Shown here: in pieces, positions 1 through 8,231 of the stretch
Position numbering within the stretch: the stretch's first letter is position 1
Layout: the number at the start of each line of letters is the position of its first letter
From: Morganella psychrotolerans
Lineage (GTDB): Bacteria > Pseudomonadota > Gammaproteobacteria > Enterobacterales > Enterobacteriaceae
Direction: 5' to 3'
Assembly: GCF_001676055.1 (NCBI RefSeq)
Contig: NZ_LZEX01000045.1
Location: 124,001-188,000 of the forward strand
DNA: 64,000 nt
The notes under the pieces: model-generated
Told to the model about the DNA's origin: nothing
The model's database searches: none
Seen by the model: only the letters and a program-made list of their open reading frames with translations
Made by a program: the position numbers and the translations under genes

Positions 1-618
1 TCTGCGGTCGCAACAGAAAACGGACTTTACTGGCTGCGGATGATGGACTGCGCTGATCTGCTCAACAGTGATACGGCCCGGATAATGGCAGGGAAAATCA
101 CAGCAGACAGCTGGGATACCGCATTCCGTCAGAGTATTTTGCTGGATAACACCGGCAGCTCAGCCAATGACAAACGCAAAGTGCTCGATACACTCAATAC
201 TTTCAGCGCAGGCTTCCCGGTTTCACTGCGCCCGTTAATGAAACTGTGGCGCGAACAATTAAAACTGGCGATTACACTGAGTGATGAGCGCCAGCGTTAC
301 CGCCGTCTTCAGAGTGAAACCGACGGAAAAATTGATCAGTTACGTGCAGTGAATTCCCGCCTGCAATATGAATTGCAGACCACGACCCGCAAACTGGACA
401 ATCTGAGTAATATTGAACGCCAGCTTGCCGGACGTAAACAGCCGGCAAAAGCCGATGCAGAGCCTGAAAGTGCTCAGGAAGAGCGAAGTGAAGCATTAAA
501 AGAGGCAGCCGTTACTGATGAAGCCGCAGCGCCGCCGGTAAAAGCGAAACCTGCTGCTGAGTCAACACCGGCTGAAAAACCGGCAGAAAGCAAACCGGTA
601 CAGAATAAAAAGGAGTAA
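1..618 (+). CDS. qseG: QseG-like outer-membrane lipoprotein, 5'-truncated by window edge
   Basis: The reading frame is open from base 1, so the signal peptide and lipobox lie outside the window. The visible part begins with a YWLRMMDCADLL stretch, followed by an alpha-helical region with the motif ERQRY and a heptad-like segment around TTRKLDNLSNIERQL, which matches the C-terminal half of enterobacterial QseG (YfhG). The tail is an Ala/Glu/Pro/Lys-rich low-complexity extension. QseG sits between the sensor kinase GlrK and the regulator GlrR, and in E. coli it modulates that two-component system from the envelope. Here it ends 7 bases before glrR, consistent with the same operon. Identification rests on motif memory and synteny. 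Confidence 0.85.
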   Translation, partial: SAVATENGLYWLRMMDCADLLNSDTARIMAGKITADSWDTAFRQSILLDNTGSSANDKRKVLDTLNTFSAGFPVSLRPLMKLWREQLKLAITLSDERQRYRRLQSETDGKIDQLRAVNSRLQYELQTTTRKLDNLSNIERQLAGRKQPAKADAEPESAQEERSEALKEAAVTDEAAAPPVKAKPAAESTPAEKPAESKPVQNKKE

Positions 619-625
619 CTCAGGC

Positions 626-1966
626 ATGACAGCACGCCGCAGCGCAAATTTATTATTAGTTGATGACGATCCCGGGTTATTAAAATTACTGGGAATGCGC
701 CTGAGTAGTGAGGGCTTTCGGGTCACAACAGCAGAAAGCGGCCCTGAAGCACTGAAAGTACTCGCAAAAGAAAAAATTGATTTAGTCGTCAGTGATTTGC
801 GGATGGATGAAATGGACGGTATGGCACTGTTTGCCGAGATCCAGAAAACCCATCAGGGAATGCCGGTGATTATCCTGACCGCTCACGGCTCTATTCCGGA
901 TGCGGTTGCTGCCACGCAGCAGGGGGTATTCAGTTTCCTGACCAAACCTGTCGATCGCGATGCCTTATATAAAGCCATTGATGATGCACTGGCACTTTCG
1001 TCCACAACGGTCAGTGATGAGTCCTGGAGTGACGGTATTGTCACCCGCAGCCCGCTGATGATCCGTCTGCTGGAGCAGGCAAAAATGGTCGCACAATCAG
1101 ATGTCAGTGTGCTTATCAACGGACAAAGCGGTACCGGGAAAGAGGTTCTGGCGCAGGCTATTCATAAAGCCAGCCCACGCGCCAAAAAACCGTTTATTGC
1201 AATTAACTGTGGCGCACTGCCGGAGCAATTGCTGGAATCTGAGCTGTTCGGTCACGCCAAAGGTGCATTTACCGGGGCGGTCAGCAGCCGGGAAGGGTTG
1301 TTCCAGGCGGCTGGCGGCGGGACACTTTTCCTGGATGAAATCGGGGATATGCCGATAGCGTTACAGGTCAAACTTCTGCGGGTATTGCAGGAACGGAAAG
1401 TCCGTCCGCTGGGCAGTAACCGTGATATTGATATTGATGTCCGCATTATTTCCGCAACCCACCGCGATTTACCCAAAGCGATGGAAAAGCATGAGTTCCG
1501 TGAAGATCTCTACTATCGCCTCAATGTTGTTAATCTGAAAATTCCGACCCTGCATGAGCGCGCGGAAGATATTCCGTTACTGGCAAATCATATTTTGCGT
1601 GAAGCGGCTAAAAAACATAAACCGTTTGTCCGCAGTTTTTCCACTGATGCCATGAAGTGTCTGATGGGCGCAAGCTGGCCGGGAAATGTCCGCCAGTTAC
1701 TCAACGTTATTGAGCAGTGCGTGGCACTTTCTACTGTGCCGGTGATCAGCGAAGCGCTGGTAACTCAGGCGCTGGAAGGGGAAAACACGGCGCTGCCGAC
1801 CTTTGTGGAAGCCAGAAACCAGTTTGAACTCAATTATTTACGAAAATTATTGCAGATGACCAAAGGCAATGTGACCAATGCTGCCCGTTTAGCGGGGCGC
1901 AACCGGACCGAGTTTTACAAACTCCTCTCCCGCCATGAGCTGGATGCGGCTGACTTTAAAGAATAA
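626..1966 (+). CDS. glrR: Sigma-54-dependent response regulator GlrR
   Basis: The protein has 446 residues and three modules in NtrC-family order: a receiver domain (about 1-125; acidic pocket DDD at 13-15, phospho-acceptor Asp57 in VVSDLRM), a sigma-54 AAA+ ATPase (about 145-375; Walker A GQSGTGKE, GAFTGA loop near 212-217, Walker B FLDEIGD) and a C-terminal Fis-type helix-turn-helix ending near residue 440. The GAFTGA loop shows it can remodel sigma-54 RNA polymerase. In E. coli GlrR, paired with GlrK, activates the sRNA gene glmY and so controls GlmS and envelope precursor supply. A good Shine-Dalgarno (AAAGGAG) precedes the ATG. It follows qseG, as in other enterics. Confidence 0.95.
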   Translation: MTARRSANLLLVDDDPGLLKLLGMRLSSEGFRVTTAESGPEALKVLAKEKIDLVVSDLRMDEMDGMALFAEIQKTHQGMPVIILTAHGSIPDAVAATQQGVFSFLTKPVDRDALYKAIDDALALSSTTVSDESWSDGIVTRSPLMIRLLEQAKMVAQSDVSVLINGQSGTGKEVLAQAIHKASPRAKKPFIAINCGALPEQLLESELFGHAKGAFTGAVSSREGLFQAAGGGTLFLDEIGDMPIALQVKLLRVLQERKVRPLGSNRDIDIDVRIISATHRDLPKAMEKHEFREDLYYRLNVVNLKIPTLHERAEDIPLLANHILREAAKKHKPFVRSFSTDAMKCLMGASWPGNVRQLLNVIEQCVALSTVPVISEALVTQALEGENTALPTFVEARNQFELNYLRKLLQMTKGNVTNAARLAGRNRTEFYKLLSRHELDAADFKE

Positions 1967-2064
1967 ATAAAGAATACGCTGTCGCAGGCACATTTTGCTA
2001 TCATCTTCATTATTAGCTGTTTTATTATTAGTTTTTACATGAGAGAGACGGAGACCCGGATTTT

Positions 2065-3687
2065 ATGCGTCGTACACTCAATATCGCCTTGGCTCAGCTG
2101 AACTTTCTGGTCGGAGACATTGAAGGCAATGGTGAACGTATCCTGAAAACGGTCGCAGAGCAGCAGCAAAAAGGCGCTGATCTGGTGATGTTTTCTGAAC
2201 TGGCACTATCCGGATATTCGCCGGAAGACCTGGTTTTCCGCCCTGATTTTCATCAGCGCACAGAGCAGGTATTAACAAGAATTGAGCAGGCGAGCCATGA
2301 TTGCGCGATCCTCCTGGGTCATACGTGGCATGAAAACGGGTACATTTATAATGCGCTCTCTTTCTTTGAACAGGGCGAACTCCGCGCCCGTTATTTCAAA
2401 CAGCAGCTACCGAATTACGGCGTATTTGATGAAAAACGTTGGTTTACCGCCGGGACGCAAACCTGTGTCGTTGATTTCAAAGGCTACCGCCTGGGACTGC
2501 TGATTTGTGAAGATATCTGGACTGACGGGCCTGTTGATGCGCTGAAAGCCGCCGGAGCTGAGATTATCCTGACGCTGAACGCCTCGCCGTATTCCACCGA
2601 TAAAATTGATACGCGTGATGTGCTGATTCAGTCACACTGCCGCCGTACCGGACTGCCGCTGATTTATCTCAATCAGGTTGGTGGTCAGGATGAGTTGATT
2701 TTCGATGGCGATTCAGCTGTTTTCAGTGCAGATGGCAACATAACGCATCGTCTTGCCGCATTTTCTGAGCAGACAGTACAGTGCCGGTTTGATGACCTTG
2801 CTATTACGCCGATGTCGTCTCCCGCACCGACATTGTCTGTTCTGGCGCAGGTATATCAGGGACTGGTGCTGGCCACCCGTGACTATGTGACTAAAAATGG
2901 TTTTCAGGGGGCATTACTGGGCTTATCCGGCGGTATTGATTCCGGACTGACGGTCGCTATTGCCGCAGATGCACTGGGAAATGACAAAGTACAAGCCGTG
3001 ATGATGCCGTTTCGTTATACGGCGGAAATCAGTATCCATGATGCCCGCGAGCAGGCAGAACTGCTCGGCGTCGAGTTTGATATTGTCCCGATTGAGCCGA
3101 TGTTTGATGCCTTTATGCACGAACTGGCACCAAAATTCGCCGGTACGGCAGTAGACACCACGGAAGAAAATTTACAGGCGCGCTGCCGGGCCGTGATCCT
3201 GATGGCGATGTCAAACAAGCGCCGTCGCATTGTGCTGACCACCAGTAATAAAAGTGAGTCTGCCGTGGGCTATTCCACACTGTATGGCGATATGGCCGGC
3301 GGATTTAATGTACTGAAAGATGTGCCGAAAACAATGGTTTTTGAGTTGGCAAGATACCGCAATACCTTGTCACCGGCGATCCCTGAGCGGGTTATCACCC
3401 GTCCGCCGTCAGCTGAGCTGGCGCCGGGTCAGCTCGACCAGGACAGTTTGCCGCCGTATGACATTCTTGATGCCTTGCTGGAAGGCTATGTTGAACGCGA
3501 TTTGTCCCCGGAAGAACTGATTGCTGCCGGTTTTGATGAAGCAGTTGTGCGTAAGGTTATCCGGTTGGTTGATATTAATGAATATAAACGCCGCCAGTCA
3601 CCGGTGGGGCCGCGTATTACCGCCCGCAACTTCGGCAAAGATCGCCGTTACCCGATCACATCCGGGTTTGGCCGTAAAAATTGGTAA
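2065..3687 (+). CDS. nadE: Glutamine-dependent NAD+ synthetase (two-domain NadE)
   Basis: The protein has 540 residues, with an N-terminal nitrilase-type glutaminase (about 1-260; Glu near residue 45 in SELALSGY and the nucleophile Cys148 in LLICEDIW) and a C-terminal ATP-pyrophosphatase domain with the P-loop SGGIDS at 288-293. It converts deamido-NAD plus ATP to NAD+, using ammonia channelled from glutamine. E. coli instead has the short ammonia-dependent NadE of about 275 residues without the glutaminase half. The gene ends 12 bases upstream of glnB and is probably cotranscribed with that nitrogen sensor, which makes sense for a glutamine-consuming enzyme. The KSES motif that contacts the substrate is present. 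Confidence 0.95.
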   Translation: MRRTLNIALAQLNFLVGDIEGNGERILKTVAEQQQKGADLVMFSELALSGYSPEDLVFRPDFHQRTEQVLTRIEQASHDCAILLGHTWHENGYIYNALSFFEQGELRARYFKQQLPNYGVFDEKRWFTAGTQTCVVDFKGYRLGLLICEDIWTDGPVDALKAAGAEIILTLNASPYSTDKIDTRDVLIQSHCRRTGLPLIYLNQVGGQDELIFDGDSAVFSADGNITHRLAAFSEQTVQCRFDDLAITPMSSPAPTLSVLAQVYQGLVLATRDYVTKNGFQGALLGLSGGIDSGLTVAIAADALGNDKVQAVMMPFRYTAEISIHDAREQAELLGVEFDIVPIEPMFDAFMHELAPKFAGTAVDTTEENLQARCRAVILMAMSNKRRRIVLTTSNKSESAVGYSTLYGDMAGGFNVLKDVPKTMVFELARYRNTLSPAIPERVITRPPSAELAPGQLDQDSLPPYDILDALLEGYVERDLSPEELIAAGFDEAVVRKVIRLVDINEYKRRQSPVGPRITARNFGKDRRYPITSGFGRKNW

Positions 3688-4038
<351 letters not shown>

Positions 4039-4068
4039 TTTCCGGTAACTGATTGTTCAGATTATCTG

Positions 4069-4107
4069 TCCGGCGCAACCCGTTTACCGGTAGCGCCGGA
4101 TTATTTC
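4069..4107 (+). terminator. Rho-independent-like terminator after glnB
   Basis: An 8-bp perfect inverted repeat (TCCGGCGC at 4069-4076 and GCGCCGGA at 4093-4100) encloses a 16-nt loop and is followed by TTATTTC. It lies 31 bases after the glnB stop. The T tract is weak. It is followed by an unusual run of nine C (4110-4118). Confidence 0.6.
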
Positions 4108-4435
4108 ATCCCCCCCCCGGTAATAAAATGAGTACTATTTTAATACACAAGAAGCTATGTGATTTTATCTGATCATTAATAAATACAGCGCAGGTAATAT
4201 ATAACATCACATAATCTGTTTTTAGTTAAGTTATATAAATGATAAAAACAAAACGTATTAATACGTTCATGTTTCGGTTTTTATTTTTATATATCCGCCT
4301 GACACCTTCTTAATCTGATTACACAGATACTATCATCATCAGCTATGATTCAGGTCAATTATAAAAATAAATAAATAAGTAACGTATCTCCTCTGGCTTT
4401 GTTTACTGTAAACAGACTATTAAGGGAATATGGTT
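4108..4435. other. AT-rich intergenic region between glnB and orphan gene
   Basis: This stretch of about 330 bases opens with a nine-C homopolymer and is then markedly richer in A+T than the flanking core genes. It contains no convincing reading frame. It probably holds the promoter of the orphan gene at 4436, but no clear -35/-10 pair stands out from the AT-rich background. The base composition suggests acquired DNA. Confidence 0.5.
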
Positions 4436-4864
4436 ATGTTTTTATTAACAAACAAATATGATGTAAGGGATTCGGATTCATTTATTCATATCACACCAAA
4501 AGAGAATTTATCCGGTATTTTAGGACTGAAAAATGAAAAAGAATTAAGTGAGCTTCTTGACCAGATAGCAAAACACAAGGTTCACAGGAAAATACACCTT
4601 AAATCCAGTAAAGGAATATTTAAAAACCTTACCGCTGGTTTCAGCAGCCAGGGATATACCTATTTTTTCCGCAATAATATAACGGATTTCAGTATCTGGC
4701 TGAATTTGTGCGGACGGCATCAGGGGTTTAAAAATGTCAAAATCACTATTCCGGCCTACGGCATGAAAAGCATGATGAGTCCGGTACAATATCGGGCACT
4801 GGACGGTACAATTATGCTTGAAGGCGACTATCGCGGGGATGCGATAATTGAACAGGTTATCTGA
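4436..4864 (+). CDS. Orphan protein of unknown function (142 aa)
   Basis: I do not recognise this family. ATG 4436 is preferred over ATG 4430, because the ribosome-binding site AAGGGA (4422-4427) is about 8 bases from 4436 and too close to 4430. The protein is soluble, with no signal peptide or membrane segment, and is Lys-rich. Near the N-terminus (about 18-29) it has HITPKENLSGIL. This looks like the H-[IV]-T-x(n)-N-L-x-x-I opening of several ADP-ribosyltransferase-like folds such as DarT, but that is a weak resemblance and no catalytic Glu is confidently placed. Base composition is more AT-rich than in neighbouring core genes, and it is flanked by an AT-rich gap and repeat debris, suggesting horizontal acquisition. 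Confidence 0.65.
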   Translation: MFLLTNKYDVRDSDSFIHITPKENLSGILGLKNEKELSELLDQIAKHKVHRKIHLKSSKGIFKNLTAGFSSQGYTYFFRNNITDFSIWLNLCGRHQGFKNVKITIPAYGMKSMMSPVQYRALDGTIMLEGDYRGDAIIEQVI

Positions 4865-4950
4865 CAGGTAAAAAAAAAGAGTAACAGTGAACCGGGCGAA
4901 GGATGGGATAGATATTTATTCGGCGGTTGTGTCACTGTTACTCAAATGTG

Positions 4951-5094
4951 CTTCATCCTTCAGCCCGCAGGTGCGTTGGCTTCGTTTACACTTCATCCTT
5001 CGCTCTGCAGGTGCGTTGGCTTCGTTCGTCCACCACGGTCACATACTGATGTATGCTCCCGCGGATGTCCTTACTTTGCCGCCTTCCTGCAAAA
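4951..5094. repeat. ERIC-like repeat, subtype with GCGTAAA end, with duplicated left end
   Basis: The left-end sequence CTTCATCCTTC...GCAGGTGCGTTGGCTTCG occurs twice with a 40-base period (4951 and 4991). It is followed by the central GGTCACATACTGATGTATGCTCC and the right arm TTGCCGCC..CCTGC that recur near 59940 and 48090 in this window. The inner and outer arms are imperfect inverted repeats, as in enterobacterial ERIC/IRU elements. The right end runs into a 43-base tandem array. Confidence 0.7.
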
Positions 5095-5205
5095 CGAATG
5101 ATTTTGCGTAAATCTGTTTTACGGGAAGTCCACAGACCGAATGATTTTGCGTAAATCTGTTTTACAGAAAGCCCGCAGACTGAATGATTTTGCGCATTGC
5201 GGGCT
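5095..5205. repeat. Tandem array of a 43-bp unit derived from the ERIC-like right end
   Basis: Units begin at 5095, 5138 and 5181, an exact 43-base period. Each starts with [CT]GAATGATTTTGCG; the first two continue with TAAATCTGTTTTAC and end in CAGAC. The third diverges into GCATTGCGGGC. The unit core (GAATGATTTTG[AC]GTAAA) equals the right terminus of the ERIC-like repeat at 59821-60004, so the array looks like local amplification of that end. It lies just downstream of hmp, which is transcribed towards it. Confidence 0.75.
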
Positions 5206-5244
5206 GAAGTGCCCCGCATATATCTTATTGTTATTCTGTCGTGA

Positions 5245-6426
5245 TTATAAAATTTTGTGCGGACCAAAACATTCATAATGAATTTGGTCTGTATTCACGC
5301 CCATTGCTGTCAATTGACCGGCTACGTACTGCATAAAAACAACCGGGCCGCAGAGATAATAGTGACGCGTTTTGCTGAGCAGGGCATTTTTCTGCGGGTT
5401 TAAATCCATCAGTCCGGTCAGGTGCGGATATGGCTCCCCGGCGCGTGGTTCGCGATACCACACTGTCCGGCTGAAGACAGGCAGCGCGGCACCAAAAGCA
5501 TCAACATCCTCTGCAAAGGCATGAACACCGCCGTGATCTGCGGCATGCAGCCAGGTAACATCTCCCGCATGTTGCTGCTCTGACAGGGTTTGCAGCATTG
5601 CCATCATCGGTGTTAAGCCGACACCGGCGGAAATCAGTACAACCGGTGTCTCTTTTCCGGCATTCAGGAAAAAATCACCGCAAGGCGGCGTCAGCTTAAC
5701 AATATCGCCTTCCTCAATATTGGCGTGCAGCCAGCCGGAAATCATGCCGTTATCTTCCCGTTTTACGGCAATCCGGTAGGTTTTACCGTTTGGTGCCTGT
5801 GTCAGTGAATACTGACGGATTTCCTGATCCTCAAGAGACGGATCATTAATATAGAGGCTGATATATTGTCCCGGACGGAAATCCGCTACCGGCTGCGCAT
5901 CAACCGGTGTCAGTTCAAAACTGGTAATGAATTCACTCTGCGCCAGTTTGCGGGTAACGCGAAAATCCCGTAATCCTTCCCAGCCACCGGCAGACACGGC
6001 TTTCTCTTTATATAACCCGGCTTCGTGCTGAATAAAGATATCCGCGAGCACGGCATACGCTTTTCCCCAGGCCGCTAAGACTTCCTCACCCGGATTGAGC
6101 AGCTCTTCAATGGTCGCCAGCAGATTTTCACCGACAATCGGGTAATGCTCCGGCTTAATCAGCAAACTAACGTGTTTATTGGCTATTTTTTCAATCGCGG
6201 CACTCAGTACGCCGGGGTTATCAATATTCATCGCATAAGCGCAAATCGCATTAAATAAGGCCTCACGCTGTGCGCCGCTCTGCTGGTGGCTCATGGTAAA
6301 GATATCTTTTAACTCCGGATGCTGGTGAAACATACGGTCATAAAAGTGGGCGGTAAGTTTTGGTCCGGTCGCGGCGATCAGCGGTGCGGTGGATTTTACA
6401 ATGGCGATAGTTTGAGCATCGGGCAT
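5245..6426 (-). CDS. hmp: Flavohemoprotein, nitric oxide dioxygenase
   Basis: The protein has 393 residues, close to the 396 of E. coli Hmp. It carries a globin domain (1-140) with proximal His85 (in NKHVSLL) and distal Tyr29 (FYDRMF), then an FAD-binding ferredoxin-reductase domain (RQYSLTQ motif) and an NAD-binding domain (SAGVGLTPM, YLCGP, ECFGP). It converts NO and O2 to nitrate using NAD(P)H in the cytoplasm. It is transcribed divergently from glyA, the classical enterobacterial hmp-glyA arrangement. An NsrR-type operator sits 43-65 bases upstream of the start, consistent with NO-induced derepression. Confidence 0.97.
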   Translation of the reverse strand: MPDAQTIAIVKSTAPLIAATGPKLTAHFYDRMFHQHPELKDIFTMSHQQSGAQREALFNAICAYAMNIDNPGVLSAAIEKIANKHVSLLIKPEHYPIVGENLLATIEELLNPGEEVLAAWGKAYAVLADIFIQHEAGLYKEKAVSAGGWEGLRDFRVTRKLAQSEFITSFELTPVDAQPVADFRPGQYISLYINDPSLEDQEIRQYSLTQAPNGKTYRIAVKREDNGMISGWLHANIEEGDIVKLTPPCGDFFLNAGKETPVVLISAGVGLTPMMAMLQTLSEQQHAGDVTWLHAADHGGVHAFAEDVDAFGAALPVFSRTVWYREPRAGEPYPHLTGLMDLNPQKNALLSKTRHYYLCGPVVFMQYVAGQLTAMGVNTDQIHYECFGPHKIL

Positions 6427-6468
6427 GGCAGGGCTCCTGAAAAAACATCACTTCAACGTGAATTTTAT

Positions 6469-6491
6469 AACATGTATTTTTAATGCAACTT
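6469..6491 (-). promoter_or_regulatory. NsrR-type operator upstream of hmp
   Basis: The 23-mer AACATGTATTTTTAATGCAACTT, written in two halves, is AACATGTATTT and TTAATGCAACTT. It matches the palindromic NsrR consensus (AAGATGYATTTnAAATRCATCTT) at about 20 of 23 positions. It lies in the hmp promoter region, as in E. coli and Salmonella, where NsrR [Fe-S] represses hmp until NO is present. The match was made by eye. Confidence 0.8.
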
Positions 6492-6669
6492 ATAATATAG
6501 GGCAAAATTTGTAAAGGATAAATTTTAGTGCTGTGTCAGAAAATCGGCTAAAAATAGCGAAATTGACCAATGAGAGGGGGATGAGGGGGATCACAAATTC
6601 GGTATTGAGTCCGATGAACAGGATATTCTGGTGAAATTTTAAGGCCGCTAACTACCTGATTTCATCAGC

Positions 6670-6685
6670 ATGCAATCGTTTGCGT
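6670..6685 (+). promoter_or_regulatory. PurR-type operator upstream of glyA
   Basis: ATGCAATCGTTTGCGT fits the PurR consensus ANGCAANCGNTTNCNT at every specified position. It lies 110 bases upstream of the glyA start codon. E. coli glyA is repressed by PurR because it supplies one-carbon units for purine synthesis, so the location is the expected one. The regulator itself is not in this window. Confidence 0.8.
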
Positions 6686-6794
6686 ATTTTTTATTTCCGG
6701 GGCTATCTCAATCCTGAAAAAGAGTTTACACTGTATGCCATTCGTCCCCTGAAGGGGGGTGTTTTTATCGGTGTTAGCGAGTCAGGAGAAACGA

Positions 6795-8048
6795 ATGTTA
6801 AAGCGTGAAATGAATATTGCAGATTACGACCCTCAACTCTGGCAGGCTATGAAAGACGAAGATCGTCGTCAGGAAGAGCACATTGAATTAATTGCCTCAG
6901 AAAACTATACCAGCCCGCGCGTCATGGAAGCCCAAGGCTCACAGCTTACTAATAAATATGCTGAAGGTTATCCGGGTAAGCGCTATTACGGCGGTTGTGA
7001 GTATGTGGATATCGTTGAACAGTTAGCGATTGACCGTGCAAAAGAGCTGTTTGGTGCAGATTACGCCAACGTACAGCCGCACTCCGGCTCACAGGCTAAC
7101 GTGGCGGTGTACTCCGCACTGTTATCGCCGGGTGACACTGTTTTAGGGATGAACTTAGCGGAAGGTGGTCACCTGACTCACGGCTCTCCGGTAAATTTCT
7201 CCGGCAAACTGTATAACATCGTTCCTTATGGTATTGATGCTGCAGGTAAAATTGATTATAACGATGTCGCTGAACAAGCTAAAAAACATCAGCCAAAAAT
7301 GATCATCGGTGGCTTCTCAGCCTACTCAGGTGTGGTTGACTGGGCAAAACTACGCGAAATCGCAGACAGCATCGGCGCTTACCTGTTTGTTGATATGGCA
7401 CACGTTGCCGGTCTGGTTGCTGCAGGCGTTTACCCGAACCCGGTTCCGCATGCACACGTTGTAACCACCACCACGCATAAAACCCTTGCAGGTCCGCGCG
7501 GCGGGATGATCCTGGCGAACGGCGGCAGCGAAGAGCTGTACAAGAAACTGAACTCGTCCGTATTCCCGGGCAACCAGGGCGGCCCGCTGATGCATGTCAT
7601 CGCCGGTAAAGCCGTGGCATTAAAAGAAGCAATGGAGCCTGAATTTAAAGCAAATCAGGTTCTTGTTGTGAAAAATGCCAAAGCAATGGTTGAAGTCTTC
7701 TTAAACCGTGGTTATAAAGTAGTGTCCGGCGGAACTGAAAACCATCTGTTCCTGGTTGATCTGGTTGATAAAGACATCACCGGTAAAGATGCGGATGCAG
7801 CGCTCGGTCGTGCGAATATTACTGTGAACAAAAACAGTGTGCCGAACGATCCGAAAAGCCCGTTTGTCACCTCAGGTATCCGTCTCGGATCACCGGCAAT
7901 TACCCGTCGCGGCTTTAAAGAAGCCGAAGCGCGTGAGCTGGCGGGCTGGATGTGTGACGTGTTAGATAACCTCAATGATGAAGCGACCATTGAAGCTGTG
8001 AAACAAAAAGTTCTGGCTATCTGCGCGAAATACCCGGTTTACGCATAA
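6795..8048 (+). CDS. glyA: Serine hydroxymethyltransferase
   Basis: From ATG 6795 the protein has 417 residues, identical in length to E. coli GlyA, and begins [12 protein letters not shown]. The longer in-frame extension to 6759 is rejected because a Shine-Dalgarno (AGGAG at 6784-6788) sits just before 6795. Lys229 in [14 protein letters not shown] is the PLP Schiff-base residue; the tetrahydrofolate-binding HGGHLTHG-like segment reads EGGHLTHGS. It interconverts serine and glycine with one-carbon transfer to tetrahydrofolate. It is transcribed divergently from hmp, is preceded by a PurR-like site and followed by a strong terminator between two repeat copies. Confidence 0.97.
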   Translation: MLKREMNIADYDPQLWQAMKDEDRRQEEHIELIASENYTSPRVMEAQGSQLTNKYAEGYPGKRYYGGCEYVDIVEQLAIDRAKELFGADYANVQPHSGSQANVAVYSALLSPGDTVLGMNLAEGGHLTHGSPVNFSGKLYNIVPYGIDAAGKIDYNDVAEQAKKHQPKMIIGGFSAYSGVVDWAKLREIADSIGAYLFVDMAHVAGLVAAGVYPNPVPHAHVVTTTTHKTLAGPRGGMILANGGSEELYKKLNSSVFPGNQGGPLMHVIAGKAVALKEAMEPEFKANQVLVVKNAKAMVEVFLNRGYKVVSGGTENHLFLVDLVDKDITGKDADAALGRANITVNKNSVPNDPKSPFVTSGIRLGSPAITRRGFKEAEARELAGWMCDVLDNLNDEATIEAVKQKVLAICAKYPVYA

Positions 8049-8066
8049 TCCGTTATACTGTTTGAG

Positions 8067-8106
8067 TATACCCAACGAACCTGTAGTTTGAATGAATAAG
8101 GGTATA
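8067..8106. repeat. Short internally deleted ERIC-like repeat
   Basis: The 40-base segment starts with TATACCCAACGAACCTGTAG and ends with TTTGAATGAATAAGGGTATA. The two ends are the terminal TATACCC/GGGTATA arms of the full-length repeats at 10169 and 48017, with the central region missing. It lies between glyA and its terminator. Confidence 0.7.
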
Positions 8107-8114
8107 TATTTACG

Positions 8115-8150
8115 AACCCGCCTCGTAACTCCGTACGAGCGGGTTTTTTA
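8115..8150 (+). terminator. Rho-independent terminator of glyA
   Basis: AACCCGCCTCGTA pairs with TACGAGCGGGTT (one bulge) and is followed by TTTTTATTTT. It is the only strong terminator downstream of glyA and is separated from the gene by the short ERIC-like copy. Confidence 0.85.
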
Positions 8151-8157
8151 TTTTAAT

Positions 8158-8219
8158 GTATACTCGGCGTCATTCAGGATGCAGCCAACGAACCTGTAAT
8201 TTGAATGAATAAGGGTATA
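8158..8219. repeat. Partial ERIC-like repeat abutting the hcaT ribosome-binding site
   Basis: It begins GTATACTCGGCGTCATTCAG, continues with GATGCAGCCAACGAACCTGT and ends TTGAATGAATAAGGGTATA. The final bases run directly into AAGGAG, the hcaT Shine-Dalgarno, so this copy forms the immediate 5' leader of that gene. Confidence 0.7.
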
Positions 8220-8231
8220 AAGGAGAAACAG

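Noticed and set aside
5095-5205. Possible CRISPR array
   Set aside because: Three contiguous identical-length units without distinct spacers and no cas genes nearby; the unit is a repeat terminus.
6427-6794. Glycine riboswitch ahead of glyA
   Set aside because: No tandem-aptamer fold is visible; the region instead holds the NsrR- and PurR-like operators.
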